Positions 43,546-54,058 of a stretch of DNA of 64,000 bases are shown here, in pieces (within the stretch, counting starts at the first letter, position 1; every line of letters begins with the position of its first letter). Location: the NCBI RefSeq assembly GCF_900129285.1, contig NZ_FQUW01000005.1, positions 107,631 to 171,630 on the forward strand. The letters are read 5' to 3'. The position numbers and the translations under genes were made by a program. The DNA is from Desulfofundulus australicus DSM 11792. GTDB taxonomy: Bacteria > Bacillota > Desulfotomaculia > Desulfotomaculales > Desulfovirgulaceae. Below the pieces are notes generated by a model, which saw only the letters and a list, made by a program, of their open reading frames with translations, had not been told where the DNA came from and searched no databases.

Positions 43546-44907
43546 TTAATCAATAATGCCCAGCTCTTTCATTTTCAGGTACAGAGAACTGCGGTTCATT
43601 TTCAGCGCCTGTGCGGCCGCTGAACGGTTCCAGTTGTGTTCTTCCAGGGCCTGCAGGATGATCTCCCGCTCCACTTCAGCAACCATTTCTTTGAAGGAAT
43701 CCCCGCTCAGCCCTTTCAACCAGTGCAGGCGGCGGGAACTTTTGCGGATGGAGTGGGGCAGATCCTCAACCGTCAGCAGAGGCCCGTTGGACATCAAAAC
43801 AGCCCGCTCGCAAACATTTTTCAGCTCCCTCACATTGCCCGGCCACTCGTATTCCAGGAGCAGCTTCATGGCCTGTTCGGTAAAACCGCTGATCTGCTTT
43901 CTGTATTCAGAGCTGTACTGCTTTATCATATGTTCGACCAGCAGGGGAATATCTTCCCTGCGCTCCCGCAGCGGCGGCAGGTAGATATCAACCACGTTCA
44001 GACGGTAAAACAAGTCCTCCCTGAACGTTCCTTCGGCAATGCATTTTTCCAGATCCTTATTGGTGGCAGCAATAATCCGCACGTCCACTTTTATGGTTTC
44101 GGTACCCCCCAGGCGCTCAAATTCCCGCTCCTGGATGACCCGGAGCAGTTTGGCCTGGAGGTTCAGGGACATTTCCCCGATTTCATCCAGAAAAATGGTT
44201 CCATGCTGGGCCAGCTCAAATTTACCGGGTTTCGATGTCACCGCGCCGGTAAAGGCACCTTTTTCATAACCGAAGAGTTCGCTTTCCAGAAGGCTATCCG
44301 GAATAGAAGCACAGTTGATTTTTACAAAAGGCTTATCCCGCCGCACGCTGTTAAAGTGTATGGCCCTGGCCACCAGTTCCTTGCCCGTTCCGCTCTCGCC
44401 CCGGATGAGCACAGTGGCATTGGAATTGGCCACCCGCCCGATAATCTTGTAAACCTTTTGCATTGCCGGCGACAATCCGATCATGATTTCCGAAGGCTCA
44501 TCCGTCACCTTACCCGGATCGGCCGGGGCTTTACGCATCAACTTTTTTATCTCCACGGCTTTTTTGACCGTTTCCAGAAGATCATTAATCTGAAGGGGTT
44601 TTAAAAGGTAATCAAAGGCACCCATCTTCATGGCCTCAATGGTACTTTGCGTAGAACCGTAAGCCGTAATTAAAATGATGGGAGTATCCTGACCTTTCAC
44701 CCGTACCAGTTCCAGGGCCTTAATCCCATCTATTTCCGGCATGCGTATGTCCATGATGACCGCAGCGGGATCGAGCATGGTTATCTTTTCCAATCCCTCC
44801 CGGCCATCCCGGGCCGTTTCCACACGATAACCATGGTCAGTCAGGATGTCCTTTAATGTTTGCCGCACGCTTTCCTCATCATCCACAACCAGAATGAGAT
44901 CTTCCAT
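43546..44907 (-). CDS. NtrC-family sigma-54-dependent response regulator
   Basis: 453 residues: receiver domain with phospho-acceptor D53 (VIMDIRMPE), AAA+ domain with Walker A GESGTGKE, the sigma-54 contact loop GAFTGA, Walker B FLDEIGEM, and a C-terminal Fis-type helix-turn-helix (NRSAAAQALKMNRSSLYLKM). It opens sigma-54 promoters after phosphorylation. The kinase gene lies 30 bases upstream on the same strand. Its likely target is the sigma-54 promoter at 42736-42750. Confidence 0.95.
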   Translation of the reverse strand: MEDLILVVDDEESVRQTLKDILTDHGYRVETARDGREGLEKITMLDPAAVIMDIRMPEIDGIKALELVRVKGQDTPIILITAYGSTQSTIEAMKMGAFDYLLKPLQINDLLETVKKAVEIKKLMRKAPADPGKVTDEPSEIMIGLSPAMQKVYKIIGRVANSNATVLIRGESGTGKELVARAIHFNSVRRDKPFVKINCASIPDSLLESELFGYEKGAFTGAVTSKPGKFELAQHGTIFLDEIGEMSLNLQAKLLRVIQEREFERLGGTETIKVDVRIIAATNKDLEKCIAEGTFREDLFYRLNVVDIYLPPLRERREDIPLLVEHMIKQYSSEYRKQISGFTEQAMKLLLEYEWPGNVRELKNVCERAVLMSNGPLLTVEDLPHSIRKSSRRLHWLKGLSGDSFKEMVAEVEREIILQALEEHNWNRSAAAQALKMNRSSLYLKMKELGIID

Positions 44908-44937
44908 CGCGCTTCACCTCTTGCCAGGGTTACCCGG

Positions 44938-46737
44938 CTACGTTCTGAGATAGATGGTAAACTTCGTTCCCCGGCCCACCTCGCTCTCCACTTCTATCTG
45001 CCCGCCATGGGCCTGCACGATCTCGTAGGCAATGGCCAGCCCCAGGCCGGTGCCTTTAGGCCTGGTGGAGTAAAACGGCGTAAAAAGATGGGCCAGGTTT
45101 TCTTTCGGAATACCGCATCCGGTATCAGCAATGGTCAGGGCCACCCGTTGCCTGCCGGGAAGGTAAGCGGTGGATATGGATATGGTACCACCTTCGGGCA
45201 TGGCCTGGATGGCGTTAAAAATTATGTTAACCACTGCCCTCTCCATCTGCTCGGCGTCCATCCAGACCGGCGGCAGGTCCGCTTCCAGGTCCAGCAGCAG
45301 GTTATATTTCCCCTGATACATCTCCTGAAAGAATTCGGTTAACTCCCGGATTAAAACATTCAGATCGCGCTGAAACAGCCGCGCCTCCGCTGGTTTGGCA
45401 AAGTACAGCAGTTGCTCAACAATGTAATCCAGGCGGGTAATCTCACGCTGGATTGTTGCCAGGGCCTGGGTGCTGGGTTGTTTGTTTTGCATCCAGTGCT
45501 GGATATAGCAGCTAATAGAAGTGAGCGGGTTGCGAATTTCGTGGGCCACACCGGTAACCAGTTTCCCCAGAGCAGCCAGACGCTCCTGCCGCCGCACTTT
45601 TTCCTCCAGCTGCATGCGTTCAGTCAAATCCCGGCAGTTGATTACAGCTCCCAGAAGTTCTCCGGAAGCAGTTTTCAAAGGTAAAATGCTCAAAAGCAGC
45701 TGGCGGGGAGATTTATCGCCATTGCTCCAGTTCAGCATCAAATCGCGAAAAGCCTTTTCTTCCTTTAAGGTCCGCTCCAGGTAAGACAGCAGGGGGGAGT
45801 TCCCGGAGAAAAGCTCACCCATCATACGACCTTTAAATCCTTCCGGCAGGGCGAACAGTTCCCGTGCCAGGTTATTGGCCAGGACCACTTCTCCCCCGGC
45901 GTTAACCACCACGATAGCTTCATCGATTACCGCCAGCATGGTTTCGGTATACAGGTTTAACTCCGCAATACGGCGGGCAAAGCCATTAATTCCCTCTACA
46001 ATTTCACCGAGCTCGCCATGAGCCTCGGGCATGGTCCGGGAAAGATCTTCTTCCAGGGTTTTCAGGCCCTGCCTGATGAACCGCACCTGCATTACCAGGT
46101 CACGGAAAATGTATATGGCTCCCCCAAAGCCTGTAAGTACCACAGCGGCTATTGCCGAGTAGGCAATCATCTCGATATGGCGCCGCTTGCCGTAATAACC
46201 CACTTCGGAAAGATATTCGGCCGAACGAATTACGCCCTCCACTTTACCATTACGGGTGAAGGGACGGTAAATCTCAATAACCCCGCCTTCTTCAGGACCC
46301 AGGTTTTGTACCAGGCTCTTCCTCTGGGACATGGTTTCCTCAAAGGCCTTTTTACGGCGCAGGGAAAAATTTTCATCGAAACGCGCGGTTCCGTCGTAAA
46401 AAACGTGCAGGGGTTCATAGTACAACCCTATATGAACCTCCGGGTACTCCCGTTTAACATGGTTAATTTTTTCATTGACATAATTGCCTATAGCCACTAT
46501 TTTTTCTTCTCTGGTTCTGCCCGCCAGACCCTGTTCAGCTAAATAATTATCCAGGCTGCCGGCCAGGTTCTGGTCCAGCAGGTAAGCCGCCTGGTTAAGC
46601 TTGGCCTTCTGGTGTTCCAGAATGGAAAGCTCGCTGTTTTTGATGATGTGCATCATATAAAGGGTAAGAAGAACAGGGAGTATCAGCAGCAGGGTAACCA
46701 GAAACAATATACGATTGCCGTAAAAGAACTTGTGCAA
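44938..46737 (-). CDS. Sensor histidine kinase (Cache-like, HAMP, PAS)
   Basis: 599 residues: membrane helix 10-30, external domain to about 190, second helix 193-215, HAMP, PAS domain (about 270-380), phospho-acceptor His in GVAHEIRNPLTSI and HATPase with NIIFNAIQAM, DTGCGIP and GTGLGLAIAYE. The external part (VHIGLYYEPLHVFYDG) resembles Cache sensors of the AtoS/ZraS type. Together with the NtrC-type regulator it forms a complete two-component system. The ligand is unknown. Confidence 0.92.
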   Translation of the reverse strand: MHKFFYGNRILFLVTLLLILPVLLTLYMMHIIKNSELSILEHQKAKLNQAAYLLDQNLAGSLDNYLAEQGLAGRTREEKIVAIGNYVNEKINHVKREYPEVHIGLYYEPLHVFYDGTARFDENFSLRRKKAFEETMSQRKSLVQNLGPEEGGVIEIYRPFTRNGKVEGVIRSAEYLSEVGYYGKRRHIEMIAYSAIAAVVLTGFGGAIYIFRDLVMQVRFIRQGLKTLEEDLSRTMPEAHGELGEIVEGINGFARRIAELNLYTETMLAVIDEAIVVVNAGGEVVLANNLARELFALPEGFKGRMMGELFSGNSPLLSYLERTLKEEKAFRDLMLNWSNGDKSPRQLLLSILPLKTASGELLGAVINCRDLTERMQLEEKVRRQERLAALGKLVTGVAHEIRNPLTSISCYIQHWMQNKQPSTQALATIQREITRLDYIVEQLLYFAKPAEARLFQRDLNVLIRELTEFFQEMYQGKYNLLLDLEADLPPVWMDAEQMERAVVNIIFNAIQAMPEGGTISISTAYLPGRQRVALTIADTGCGIPKENLAHLFTPFYSTRPKGTGLGLAIAYEIVQAHGGQIEVESEVGRGTKFTIYLRT

Positions 46738-46887
46738 CGCATCCCCACTCCATGCGCCAATGATTTATTACTATTGTAATACCGGATAAGACCCTTTTAA
46801 AAGGGAAAAACTTTTGGCACATAAAAAATCAAGCAGTCACGTACTGCTGAACTGTAAAATCGCTAATAATAGGAACGGTGAAAACTC

Positions 46888-48738
46888 ATGTTTCAGCGCA
46901 TAACTTCCCTGCCCCCGGGAGCCACCTACCTGGGAGAAGGCCGCTGCTATTTTAAAGTATGGGCACCCAGGGTAAAAAGCCTGGCCGTACATATCCTGGG
47001 ACCCCGTGAGCGGGTTATTCCCTTAACCGAAGAAAAACACGGTTATTTTGGCGGCACCGTAGAGGGGGTGGAACCGGGAAACCTCTATTACTACCTCCTG
47101 GACGGGGAAAAGGAAAGACCCGACCCGGCCTCGCGCCACCAGCCGGAAGGAGTGCACGGACCTTCCCAGGTGGTGGACCTTTACTCTTTTAACTGGAACG
47201 ATCACTGCTGGTCCGGCCCCAACCGGGAAAGCCTGGTTTTTTATGAGCTGCACCCGGGAACATTCACCCGCGAGGGGACTTTCGAGGCCATCATCCCCTA
47301 CCTGGAAGAGTTAAAGGAACTGGGAATCACCGCCATCCAGCTCATGCCCGTAGCCCAGTTTCCGGGCAGCCGCAACTGGGGCTACGACGGTGTCTACCCC
47401 TATGCCGTGCAAAATTCCTACGGCGGGCCCGGCGGCCTGCAGCGACTGGTGGACGCCTGTCATCAAAAGGGAATGGCTCTTTTCCTGGACGTGGTCTACA
47501 ACCACCTGGGACCGGAGGGCAATTACCTGGGCGACTACGCGCCCTATTTCACGGAGCGTTACCGCACCCCCTGGGGACCGGCAATTAATTTCGACGGGCC
47601 GGGCAGCGATGAGGTACGCCGCTATTTTATTGAAAACGCCCTTTACTGGATCCGGGATTACCATATAGACGGCCTGCGCCTGGACGCGGTGCACGCCATC
47701 CTGGACATGTCGGCCACCCACTTTCTGGAGGAGCTGGCAGAAGAAGTGCACCGGGAAGCCGGGCGCCTGGGCCGCCGCGTCTACGTGGTGGCGGAAAGCG
47801 ATCTCAACGATGCCCGCATCATCCGGCCCCGGGCCATTGGAGGCTACGGGCTGGACGCCCAGTGGTGCGATGATTTTCACCACGCCCTGCACACCCTGCT
47901 GACGGGTGAAAGGCTGGGGTACTACCGGGACTTTGGAGAGCTCGATCATCTTGCCAAAGCCTTTCGCCAGGGTTACGTATATACGGGCCAGTACTCGGAA
48001 TACCGGCAGCGCAGGCACGGCAATACCACGGACCTCTGCAGGCCCTGCCAGTTTGTGGTTTTCTCTCAAAATCACGACCAGGTAGGGAACCGGGCGGGGG
48101 GCGAAAGGCTCAGCAACCTGGCCACCTTCGAGGACCTCAAGCTGGCGGCAGCAGCAGTCATCCTCTCCCCCTACTTACCCCTCCTGTTTATGGGGGAGGA
48201 ATACGGTGAAACGGCTCCTTTCCTCTACTTCACCAGCCATACGGACCCGGCCCTGGTCGAAGCAGTGCGCAAGGGGCGGCGGGAGGAATTTTCCGCCTTT
48301 GCCTGGCAGGAAATAGCAGACCCCCAGGATGAGCAGACTTTCCTGCGCTCCCGGCTGAACAGGGCTCTTCGCCATGAAGGCCACCACCGGGTCCTCTACG
48401 AATTTTACCGGGAACTGCTGCGCCTGCGCCGGGAAGTGCAGGCCCTGGGGAACCTGGAAAGGAGAAATATGGAGGTGCACTCCTACCCCGGAGAGCAGGT
48501 TCTGGTGGTCCAGCGATGGGAAAGGGAGAGCCGGGCCAGTCTTATTCTCTCCTTTAATGATCTCCCGGTTCACCTGAATCTGCCCCTGGCACAGGGGCAC
48601 TGGCAAAAAATTCTGGATGCCGCGGAGGAGCGCTGGCTCGGCAGCGGCAGCACCGTCCCGCCCGTCCTGTTTTCCCCGGGAAGGGTGGAACTCACCCTCC
48701 CGCCAAAAGCATGCCTTTTACTGGAGCTGGAAAGGTGA
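46888..48738 (+). CDS. treZ: Malto-oligosyltrehalose trehalohydrolase
   Basis: 616 residues. An N-terminal E-set carbohydrate domain precedes a GH13 barrel. Catalytic residues are in DGLRLDAVHAI (nucleophile Asp), VVAESDLND (acid Glu) and SQNHDQVGNR (Asp). HPGTFTREGTF and QLMPVAQFPGSRNWGYDGVYPY are typical of TreZ rather than of branching enzymes. It releases trehalose from the product of TreY. It heads a treZ-GH57-treY set. Confidence 0.92.
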   Translation: MFQRITSLPPGATYLGEGRCYFKVWAPRVKSLAVHILGPRERVIPLTEEKHGYFGGTVEGVEPGNLYYYLLDGEKERPDPASRHQPEGVHGPSQVVDLYSFNWNDHCWSGPNRESLVFYELHPGTFTREGTFEAIIPYLEELKELGITAIQLMPVAQFPGSRNWGYDGVYPYAVQNSYGGPGGLQRLVDACHQKGMALFLDVVYNHLGPEGNYLGDYAPYFTERYRTPWGPAINFDGPGSDEVRRYFIENALYWIRDYHIDGLRLDAVHAILDMSATHFLEELAEEVHREAGRLGRRVYVVAESDLNDARIIRPRAIGGYGLDAQWCDDFHHALHTLLTGERLGYYRDFGELDHLAKAFRQGYVYTGQYSEYRQRRHGNTTDLCRPCQFVVFSQNHDQVGNRAGGERLSNLATFEDLKLAAAAVILSPYLPLLFMGEEYGETAPFLYFTSHTDPALVEAVRKGRREEFSAFAWQEIADPQDEQTFLRSRLNRALRHEGHHRVLYEFYRELLRLRREVQALGNLERRNMEVHSYPGEQVLVVQRWERESRASLILSFNDLPVHLNLPLAQGHWQKILDAAEERWLGSGSTVPPVLFSPGRVELTLPPKACLLLELER

Positions 48739-48791
48739 GTCCATACCCGGGCCTATGCCGGGGAAGGAAAATCGATACTGGAGGGATACCA

Positions 48792-51224
48792 GTGGAACGC
48801 TATATCTGCATTCACGGGCACTTTTACCAGCCACCCCGGGAAAATCCCTGGCTGGAGGACGTGGAACTTCAGGATTCCGCCTACCCCTACCACGACTGGA
48901 ACGAGAGAATTACCGCTGAATGCTACGAACCCAACACTGCCTCGCGCATACTGGACGCCGACGGTTGGATCAGAAAAATCGTCAACAACTACAGCAGGAT
49001 CAGCTTCAATTTCGGCCCCACCCTGCTTTCCTGGATGGAGAAACACGAGCCGGAAGTCCTCCGGGCTATCGTTGAAGCCGACCGCCTCAGCCGGGAAAGA
49101 TTTTCCGGACACGGTTCCGCCCTGGCCCAGGCCTATAACCACATGATCATGCCCCTGGCCAACCGGCGGGACAAATACACCCAGGTCATCTGGGGCATTA
49201 AGGATTTCGAATACCGCTTTGGGCGCCGCCCGGAAGGCATGTGGCTGCCGGAAACAGCGGTGGATCTGGAAACGCTGGAAATTATGGCCGAACAGGGTGT
49301 CCGCTTTACCATCCTGGCACCCTACCAGGCCCGGAGATTCCGCAGGATCGGCACCGATACCTGGCAGGATGTGGGGCCGGGGGGTATCGATCCCACCGTC
49401 CCCTACCTCATCAACCTGCCCGCATCGGGCCGCACCATCAGCGTCTTCTTTTATAACGCCGATATTTCCCGGGCGGTGGCCTTTGAAGGCCTGCTCTTAA
49501 ACGGGGAGAATTTCGCCAGGAGGTTGATCAGCGCCTTCAATACGGGCCGCCCCGAAACCCAGCTGGTCCACATTGCTACCGACGGGGAAACCTACGGCCA
49601 CCACCACCCGCATGGAGATATGGCCCTGGCCTACGCTCTTAATTACATAGAAACCAATAAGGCAGCCCGCATAACCAACTACGGGGAGTTCCTGGAAAAA
49701 CACCCGGCCACTATGGAAGTGGAGATTAATGAAAATACCGCCTGGAGCTGTGCCCACGGGGTGGAACGATGGCGCAACAACTGCGGGTGCAATTCCGGCC
49801 AGCACCCGGGATGGAGCCAGGCGTGGCGGGCCCCCCTGCGCAACGCCCTAAACTGGCTGCGCAACACCATCGCCCCCATGTACGAGGAGGAAGCACGCCG
49901 CTTTTTAAAGGATCCCTGGGCCGCCCGTAACGACTATATTGAGGTAATCCTGGACCGTTCAACCGGGAGCCTGAACCGCTTCCTGAATAAACACGCCGCC
50001 CGCCCGCTGGAAGAAAACGAACAGGTACGGGTCCTCAAACTCCTGGAAATGCAGCGCCACGCCATGCTCATGTTCACCAGCTGCGGCTGGTTTTTTGACG
50101 AAATTTCCGGTATCGAAACGGTACAGGTGCTGCAGTATGCCTGCAGGGTGATCCAGCTGGCCCAGGAATTATTCGGGAAATCCCTGGAGCAACCTTTCCT
50201 GGAAATACTCTCCCAGGCCAAGAGCAACATACCCGAACATAAGGATGGCGCACACGTCTATGAAAAGTTCGCCAAACCGGCCATGGTGGACCTGGTCAAA
50301 GTGGGAGCCCACTACGCCATTTCCTCGCTGTTCGAATCCTATGACGAACATTCCCGCATATACTCCTATACCGTGTTGCGGGAGGACAGCATCAACCGCC
50401 TGGCCGGGGCGGCCAAGCTGACCCTGGGCAAGGCTCGCGTCACCTCGGAAATTACCCGGGAAGGGGTAACTATTGTTTATGGCGTGGTCAACTTTGGCTA
50501 CCCCAGCATTAACGGCGGGGTGCGGGTATACCAGGACGAGGAAAGCTACCGCAAGATGGTGGAAGAAGTGGCCGGGGCCTTTGACCGGGTTGATTTCCCG
50601 GAAGTCGTCCGCCTTTTAGACCAGTATTTCCATGGCAGCACTTTCTCTTTAAAACATCTCTTCCGGGACAAGCAGCGGGAGATCCTGGATGTCATTCTGG
50701 ACTCCACCCTGGAAGAGGTGGCCGGCGACTACCGGCGCATATACGAGCGCCACGCTCCTTTAATGCGGCTTTTGCAGGAACTGAACATTCCCCAGCCCAA
50801 TGTCCTGCGGGCGGCCGCCGAATTTGTTATCAATACCAGCCTGCGCCAGGCCTTTTCGGAAAAATTCCTGGACCTGGAGCGTATTAAAGCCCTGCTGGAA
50901 GAAGCCAGGATGACCAGCATTAATCTAGATGGGGCCTCCCTGAGCTATGCCCTTAAGAAAACCCTGAATAAACTGGGAGAGGAACTGCGCAGGCATCCCA
51001 CCGACCTCTCCCTGCTCGAGCACCTGGCCACAACCTGCAACCTGGTCCGTTCCCTGCCCTTCGAGGTGGATATGTGGAAAGTGCAGAACAATTATTACTG
51101 CCTGCTGCAAACCATCTACCAGGACCTGCGCCAGAAAGCCGACCAGGGGGATGAAGAAGCCAGAACCTGGGTGGAACGCTTCGGCTCCCTGGGAGATTGC
51201 CTGGGCATTAAAAGGAACAGGTGA
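48792..51224 (+). CDS. GH57-family glycoside hydrolase with DUF3536
   Basis: 810 residues. The N-terminus (YICIHGHFYQPPRENPW) is the GH57 start, with a later catalytic-type segment EGMWLPETAVDLETLEIM and a His-rich THIATDGETYGHHHPHGD-like block near residue 270. The second half matches DUF3536. GH57 enzymes are amylases, amylopullulanases or branching enzymes of thermophiles; which activity applies here is open. GTG at 48792 follows GGAGGG. It sits between treZ and treY, so it probably trims or branches glucan chains for them. Confidence 0.88.
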   Translation: MERYICIHGHFYQPPRENPWLEDVELQDSAYPYHDWNERITAECYEPNTASRILDADGWIRKIVNNYSRISFNFGPTLLSWMEKHEPEVLRAIVEADRLSRERFSGHGSALAQAYNHMIMPLANRRDKYTQVIWGIKDFEYRFGRRPEGMWLPETAVDLETLEIMAEQGVRFTILAPYQARRFRRIGTDTWQDVGPGGIDPTVPYLINLPASGRTISVFFYNADISRAVAFEGLLLNGENFARRLISAFNTGRPETQLVHIATDGETYGHHHPHGDMALAYALNYIETNKAARITNYGEFLEKHPATMEVEINENTAWSCAHGVERWRNNCGCNSGQHPGWSQAWRAPLRNALNWLRNTIAPMYEEEARRFLKDPWAARNDYIEVILDRSTGSLNRFLNKHAARPLEENEQVRVLKLLEMQRHAMLMFTSCGWFFDEISGIETVQVLQYACRVIQLAQELFGKSLEQPFLEILSQAKSNIPEHKDGAHVYEKFAKPAMVDLVKVGAHYAISSLFESYDEHSRIYSYTVLREDSINRLAGAAKLTLGKARVTSEITREGVTIVYGVVNFGYPSINGGVRVYQDEESYRKMVEEVAGAFDRVDFPEVVRLLDQYFHGSTFSLKHLFRDKQREILDVILDSTLEEVAGDYRRIYERHAPLMRLLQELNIPQPNVLRAAAEFVINTSLRQAFSEKFLDLERIKALLEEARMTSINLDGASLSYALKKTLNKLGEELRRHPTDLSLLEHLATTCNLVRSLPFEVDMWKVQNNYYCLLQTIYQDLRQKADQGDEEARTWVERFGSLGDCLGIKRNR

Positions 51225-51237
51225 GGGAGGAAATGCC

Positions 51238-54003
51238 ATGACCCCCGTGCGGATCCCGGTTTCCACCTACCGCCTGCAGTTCAGCAGGGAGTTCGATTTC
51301 ACCAGGGCCCGGGAACTGGTCCCCTACCTGCATGCCCTGGGTATTACGGATATATACGCCTCTCCCCTGCTGGGCGCCCGGCGGGGCAGTCCCCACGGTT
51401 ATGACGTGACCGACCCCACCCGCATCAACCCGGAACTGGGGGGGGAGGAAGGAATGCGTACCCTGGTCGCTTCCCTGCACGAACGGGGGATGGGCCTGCT
51501 CCTGGATGTGGTGCCAAACCATATGGCCGCCAGCCCGGAAAACCCCTGGTGGTTTGATCTCCTCCGCTGGGGGCCTGATTCTCCCTATGACGCATATTTT
51601 GACCTGGACTGGCAACCGGCGAGAACTTCCCTGGCCGGCAAGTTACTCCTGCCCATCCTGGGCTCTCCATATGGTGATGTTCTGGAGAAAGGGGAACTCT
51701 CCCTTACCCTGACCGGGATGGGCTTCGGCGTGGCCTACCACCAGCAGTGGCTCCCTTTAAAGCCCGCCTCCCACGGGGAGATCCTGGAATATGCAGGGGT
51801 GACAGGTGAACTGCAGAGACTTGCCGGCGTCTTTTTGCGCTCCCCCGGCCGGGAGGAATTTTTACGGGCGGTAGAAGAATTGTGGCGGCTGTATACCCAG
51901 AAACCTCCTGCCAGGGACCTGCTGAACGAGGCCCTGCTCCTGATCAACAACCAGAAGGAGAAGCTGGACGAAATCCTCAGCGGGCAGTACTACCGCCTCG
52001 CCTTCTGGAAGGCGGGCAGGGAAGAGGTTAATTACCGGCGCTTCTTTGATGTGGCTGAGCTGGTCTCCCTGCGGATGGAGGAGGAAAGGGTTTTTGAAGC
52101 CACCCACTCCCTGGTACTGGAACTGGCCCGCCAGGGAGCGGTAACGGGCTTCCGCATCGACCATATAGACGGCCTGCGCGACCCGCAGGCTTACCTTGAG
52201 CGCCTGCAGGCACGTCTCCAGCCTGCCGGCAGCACCGGCGGTTCGCCGGCCAGAAACAATTTTTTCGTGGTGGTGGAAAAGATCCTCACCGGAAACGAAG
52301 AATTACCCCCGCAGTGGCCGGTTTACGGAACCACGGGGTATGATTTTTTAAACCTTTTAAATGCCCTCTACACCAACGGGGATGGCCTGGACATTCTGGA
52401 GGCGGTTTACCGCCGGGCAGAACGGGAGGTTCCCGCCTTTGAAGAAGTGGTTTATACCTGCAAAAAAAAGGTGCTGCGGGAGCTCTTTGCCGGGGAAGTG
52501 CGGGCGCTGGTGCACCAGCTGGACCCCCTGGCAGCCGCCGACCCCCGGGGCCGGGATCTCTCCCTGAAGGAACTGGAAAAAGCCCTGGTAGCCCTTACCG
52601 CCTGCCTCCCGGTTTACCGGACCTACATCCGGGAAGAGGCAGTATCAGACATGGACAGGGACTTTATCCTCCAGGCGGTGGAGCAGGCCGGCAGGTTAAA
52701 CCCGGAACTAAAAAGGGCCATTGATTTCCTGCGGCGGGTGCTGCTGCTCGAAGTTAAGGACCGTGCTGCCGCCCTGAAATTTTCCATGCGCTGGCAGCAG
52801 TTCACCGGCCCCGCCATGGCCAAAGGGTTCGAAGATACGGCTTTATATATTTACAACCGCCTCATATCGCTGAACGAGGTGGGCGGGAATCCCGGCACCC
52901 GGGGCCTGGAGGTGGCAGAATTTCACCGGAGCAATCTAAAAAGATACCGGTGCCAGCCCCACACCCTCAACGCCACCTCCACCCACGATACCAAGCGCAG
53001 CGAGGATGTGCGGGCACGGCTGCACGTCCTGTCAGAAATTCCCCACCTGTTTGCCGGGCGCCTGGAACGCTGGCAGGAAATGAACCGGAACAAAAAGCCC
53101 CTTATCGAGGGCCAGCCGGTCCCCGAAGCAAATATGGAACTGTACATCTACCAGACCCTGCTGGGGGCCTGGCCCCTGGAGGAAGGAGAGCTGGACAGCT
53201 TCAAGCAGCGGCTGCGGGATTACCTGCTTAAAGCCGCCCGGGAAGCCAAGACCAGAACCAGCTGGTTGAATCCGGATCCGGCCTACGAAGAAGCCCTGCT
53301 GAAATTTGTGGAAACCATCCTGGAAGATGATAAGAACAACCGGTTCCGGCAGGATTTTCTGGAGTTCCAGAAAATAACTGCTTTTTACGGCGCCATTTAT
53401 TCCCTGGCCCAGGTGCTGCTGAAGATAGCCTCACCGGGCATCCCGGACTTTTACCAGGGGACGGAGCTCTGGAACTTCAGCCTGGTGGACCCGGACAACC
53501 GCCGCCCGGTGGATTTTTCCCGCCGGATGGGCCTCCTGACCGGGCTTAAGGAAAAGGAAAATTTCGCCGGGCCGCTGGCCCTGGCAAAAGAACTTTTATC
53601 CACCTGGCCGGACGGCCGCGTGAAGCTCTATCTCACTTACAAAGCCCTGCACTTCCGCCGGGCGAGGCGGGAACTTTTCCAGGCCGGTGAATACATTCCC
53701 CTCCAGGCCGCAGGCCCGCTGCAGCGGCACCTGTGCGCTTTTGCCCGCCGGGCGGGTGAAAGCTGGGCCCTGGTGGTTGTACCCCGCCTGGTGGCCTGCC
53801 TGAACGGCCGGGAACCGCAACTCCAGTTTCCCCTGGGGGAGAAGATATGGGGGGAAACTGCCCTGCTCCTGCCCGCCCGGGCCCCGCACCGGTGGATTAA
53901 CATTTTTACCGGCGAAGAGGTAAACTCGTCCGCAAAGGGCTCCCTCTCCCTGGCGGAAGTATTCCGCCACTTCCCGGCAGCACTGCTGGAAAACGCCGGC
54001 TAG
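51238..54003 (+). CDS. treY: Malto-oligosyltrehalose synthase
   Basis: 921 residues of GH13. PVSTYRLQFSREFDF opens the protein as in all TreY; GYDVTDPTRINPELGG, GFRIDHIDGLRDP (catalytic Asp) and YQGTELWNFSLVDPDNRRPVD are family signatures. It rearranges the reducing-end glucose of maltodextrins into a trehalose unit. ATG at 51238 follows GAGGGAGGAAA; it starts 13 bases after the GH57 stop. Together with treZ it completes the TreYZ trehalose pathway. Confidence 0.95.
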   Translation: MTPVRIPVSTYRLQFSREFDFTRARELVPYLHALGITDIYASPLLGARRGSPHGYDVTDPTRINPELGGEEGMRTLVASLHERGMGLLLDVVPNHMAASPENPWWFDLLRWGPDSPYDAYFDLDWQPARTSLAGKLLLPILGSPYGDVLEKGELSLTLTGMGFGVAYHQQWLPLKPASHGEILEYAGVTGELQRLAGVFLRSPGREEFLRAVEELWRLYTQKPPARDLLNEALLLINNQKEKLDEILSGQYYRLAFWKAGREEVNYRRFFDVAELVSLRMEEERVFEATHSLVLELARQGAVTGFRIDHIDGLRDPQAYLERLQARLQPAGSTGGSPARNNFFVVVEKILTGNEELPPQWPVYGTTGYDFLNLLNALYTNGDGLDILEAVYRRAEREVPAFEEVVYTCKKKVLRELFAGEVRALVHQLDPLAAADPRGRDLSLKELEKALVALTACLPVYRTYIREEAVSDMDRDFILQAVEQAGRLNPELKRAIDFLRRVLLLEVKDRAAALKFSMRWQQFTGPAMAKGFEDTALYIYNRLISLNEVGGNPGTRGLEVAEFHRSNLKRYRCQPHTLNATSTHDTKRSEDVRARLHVLSEIPHLFAGRLERWQEMNRNKKPLIEGQPVPEANMELYIYQTLLGAWPLEEGELDSFKQRLRDYLLKAAREAKTRTSWLNPDPAYEEALLKFVETILEDDKNNRFRQDFLEFQKITAFYGAIYSLAQVLLKIASPGIPDFYQGTELWNFSLVDPDNRRPVDFSRRMGLLTGLKEKENFAGPLALAKELLSTWPDGRVKLYLTYKALHFRRARRELFQAGEYIPLQAAGPLQRHLCAFARRAGESWALVVVPRLVACLNGREPQLQFPLGEKIWGETALLLPARAPHRWINIFTGEEVNSSAKGSLSLAEVFRHFPAALLENAG

Positions 54004-54058
54004 AGCTGGCCGGAAAAATTTTCAGGCCGGTTTGCAGACCGGCCTGTTCAACTCCATT

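Noticed and set aside
48711..48791. Longer start for the GH57 protein overlapping treZ
   Set aside because: GH57 proteins begin at YICIHGHFYQP, and GGAGGG precedes GTG 48792.
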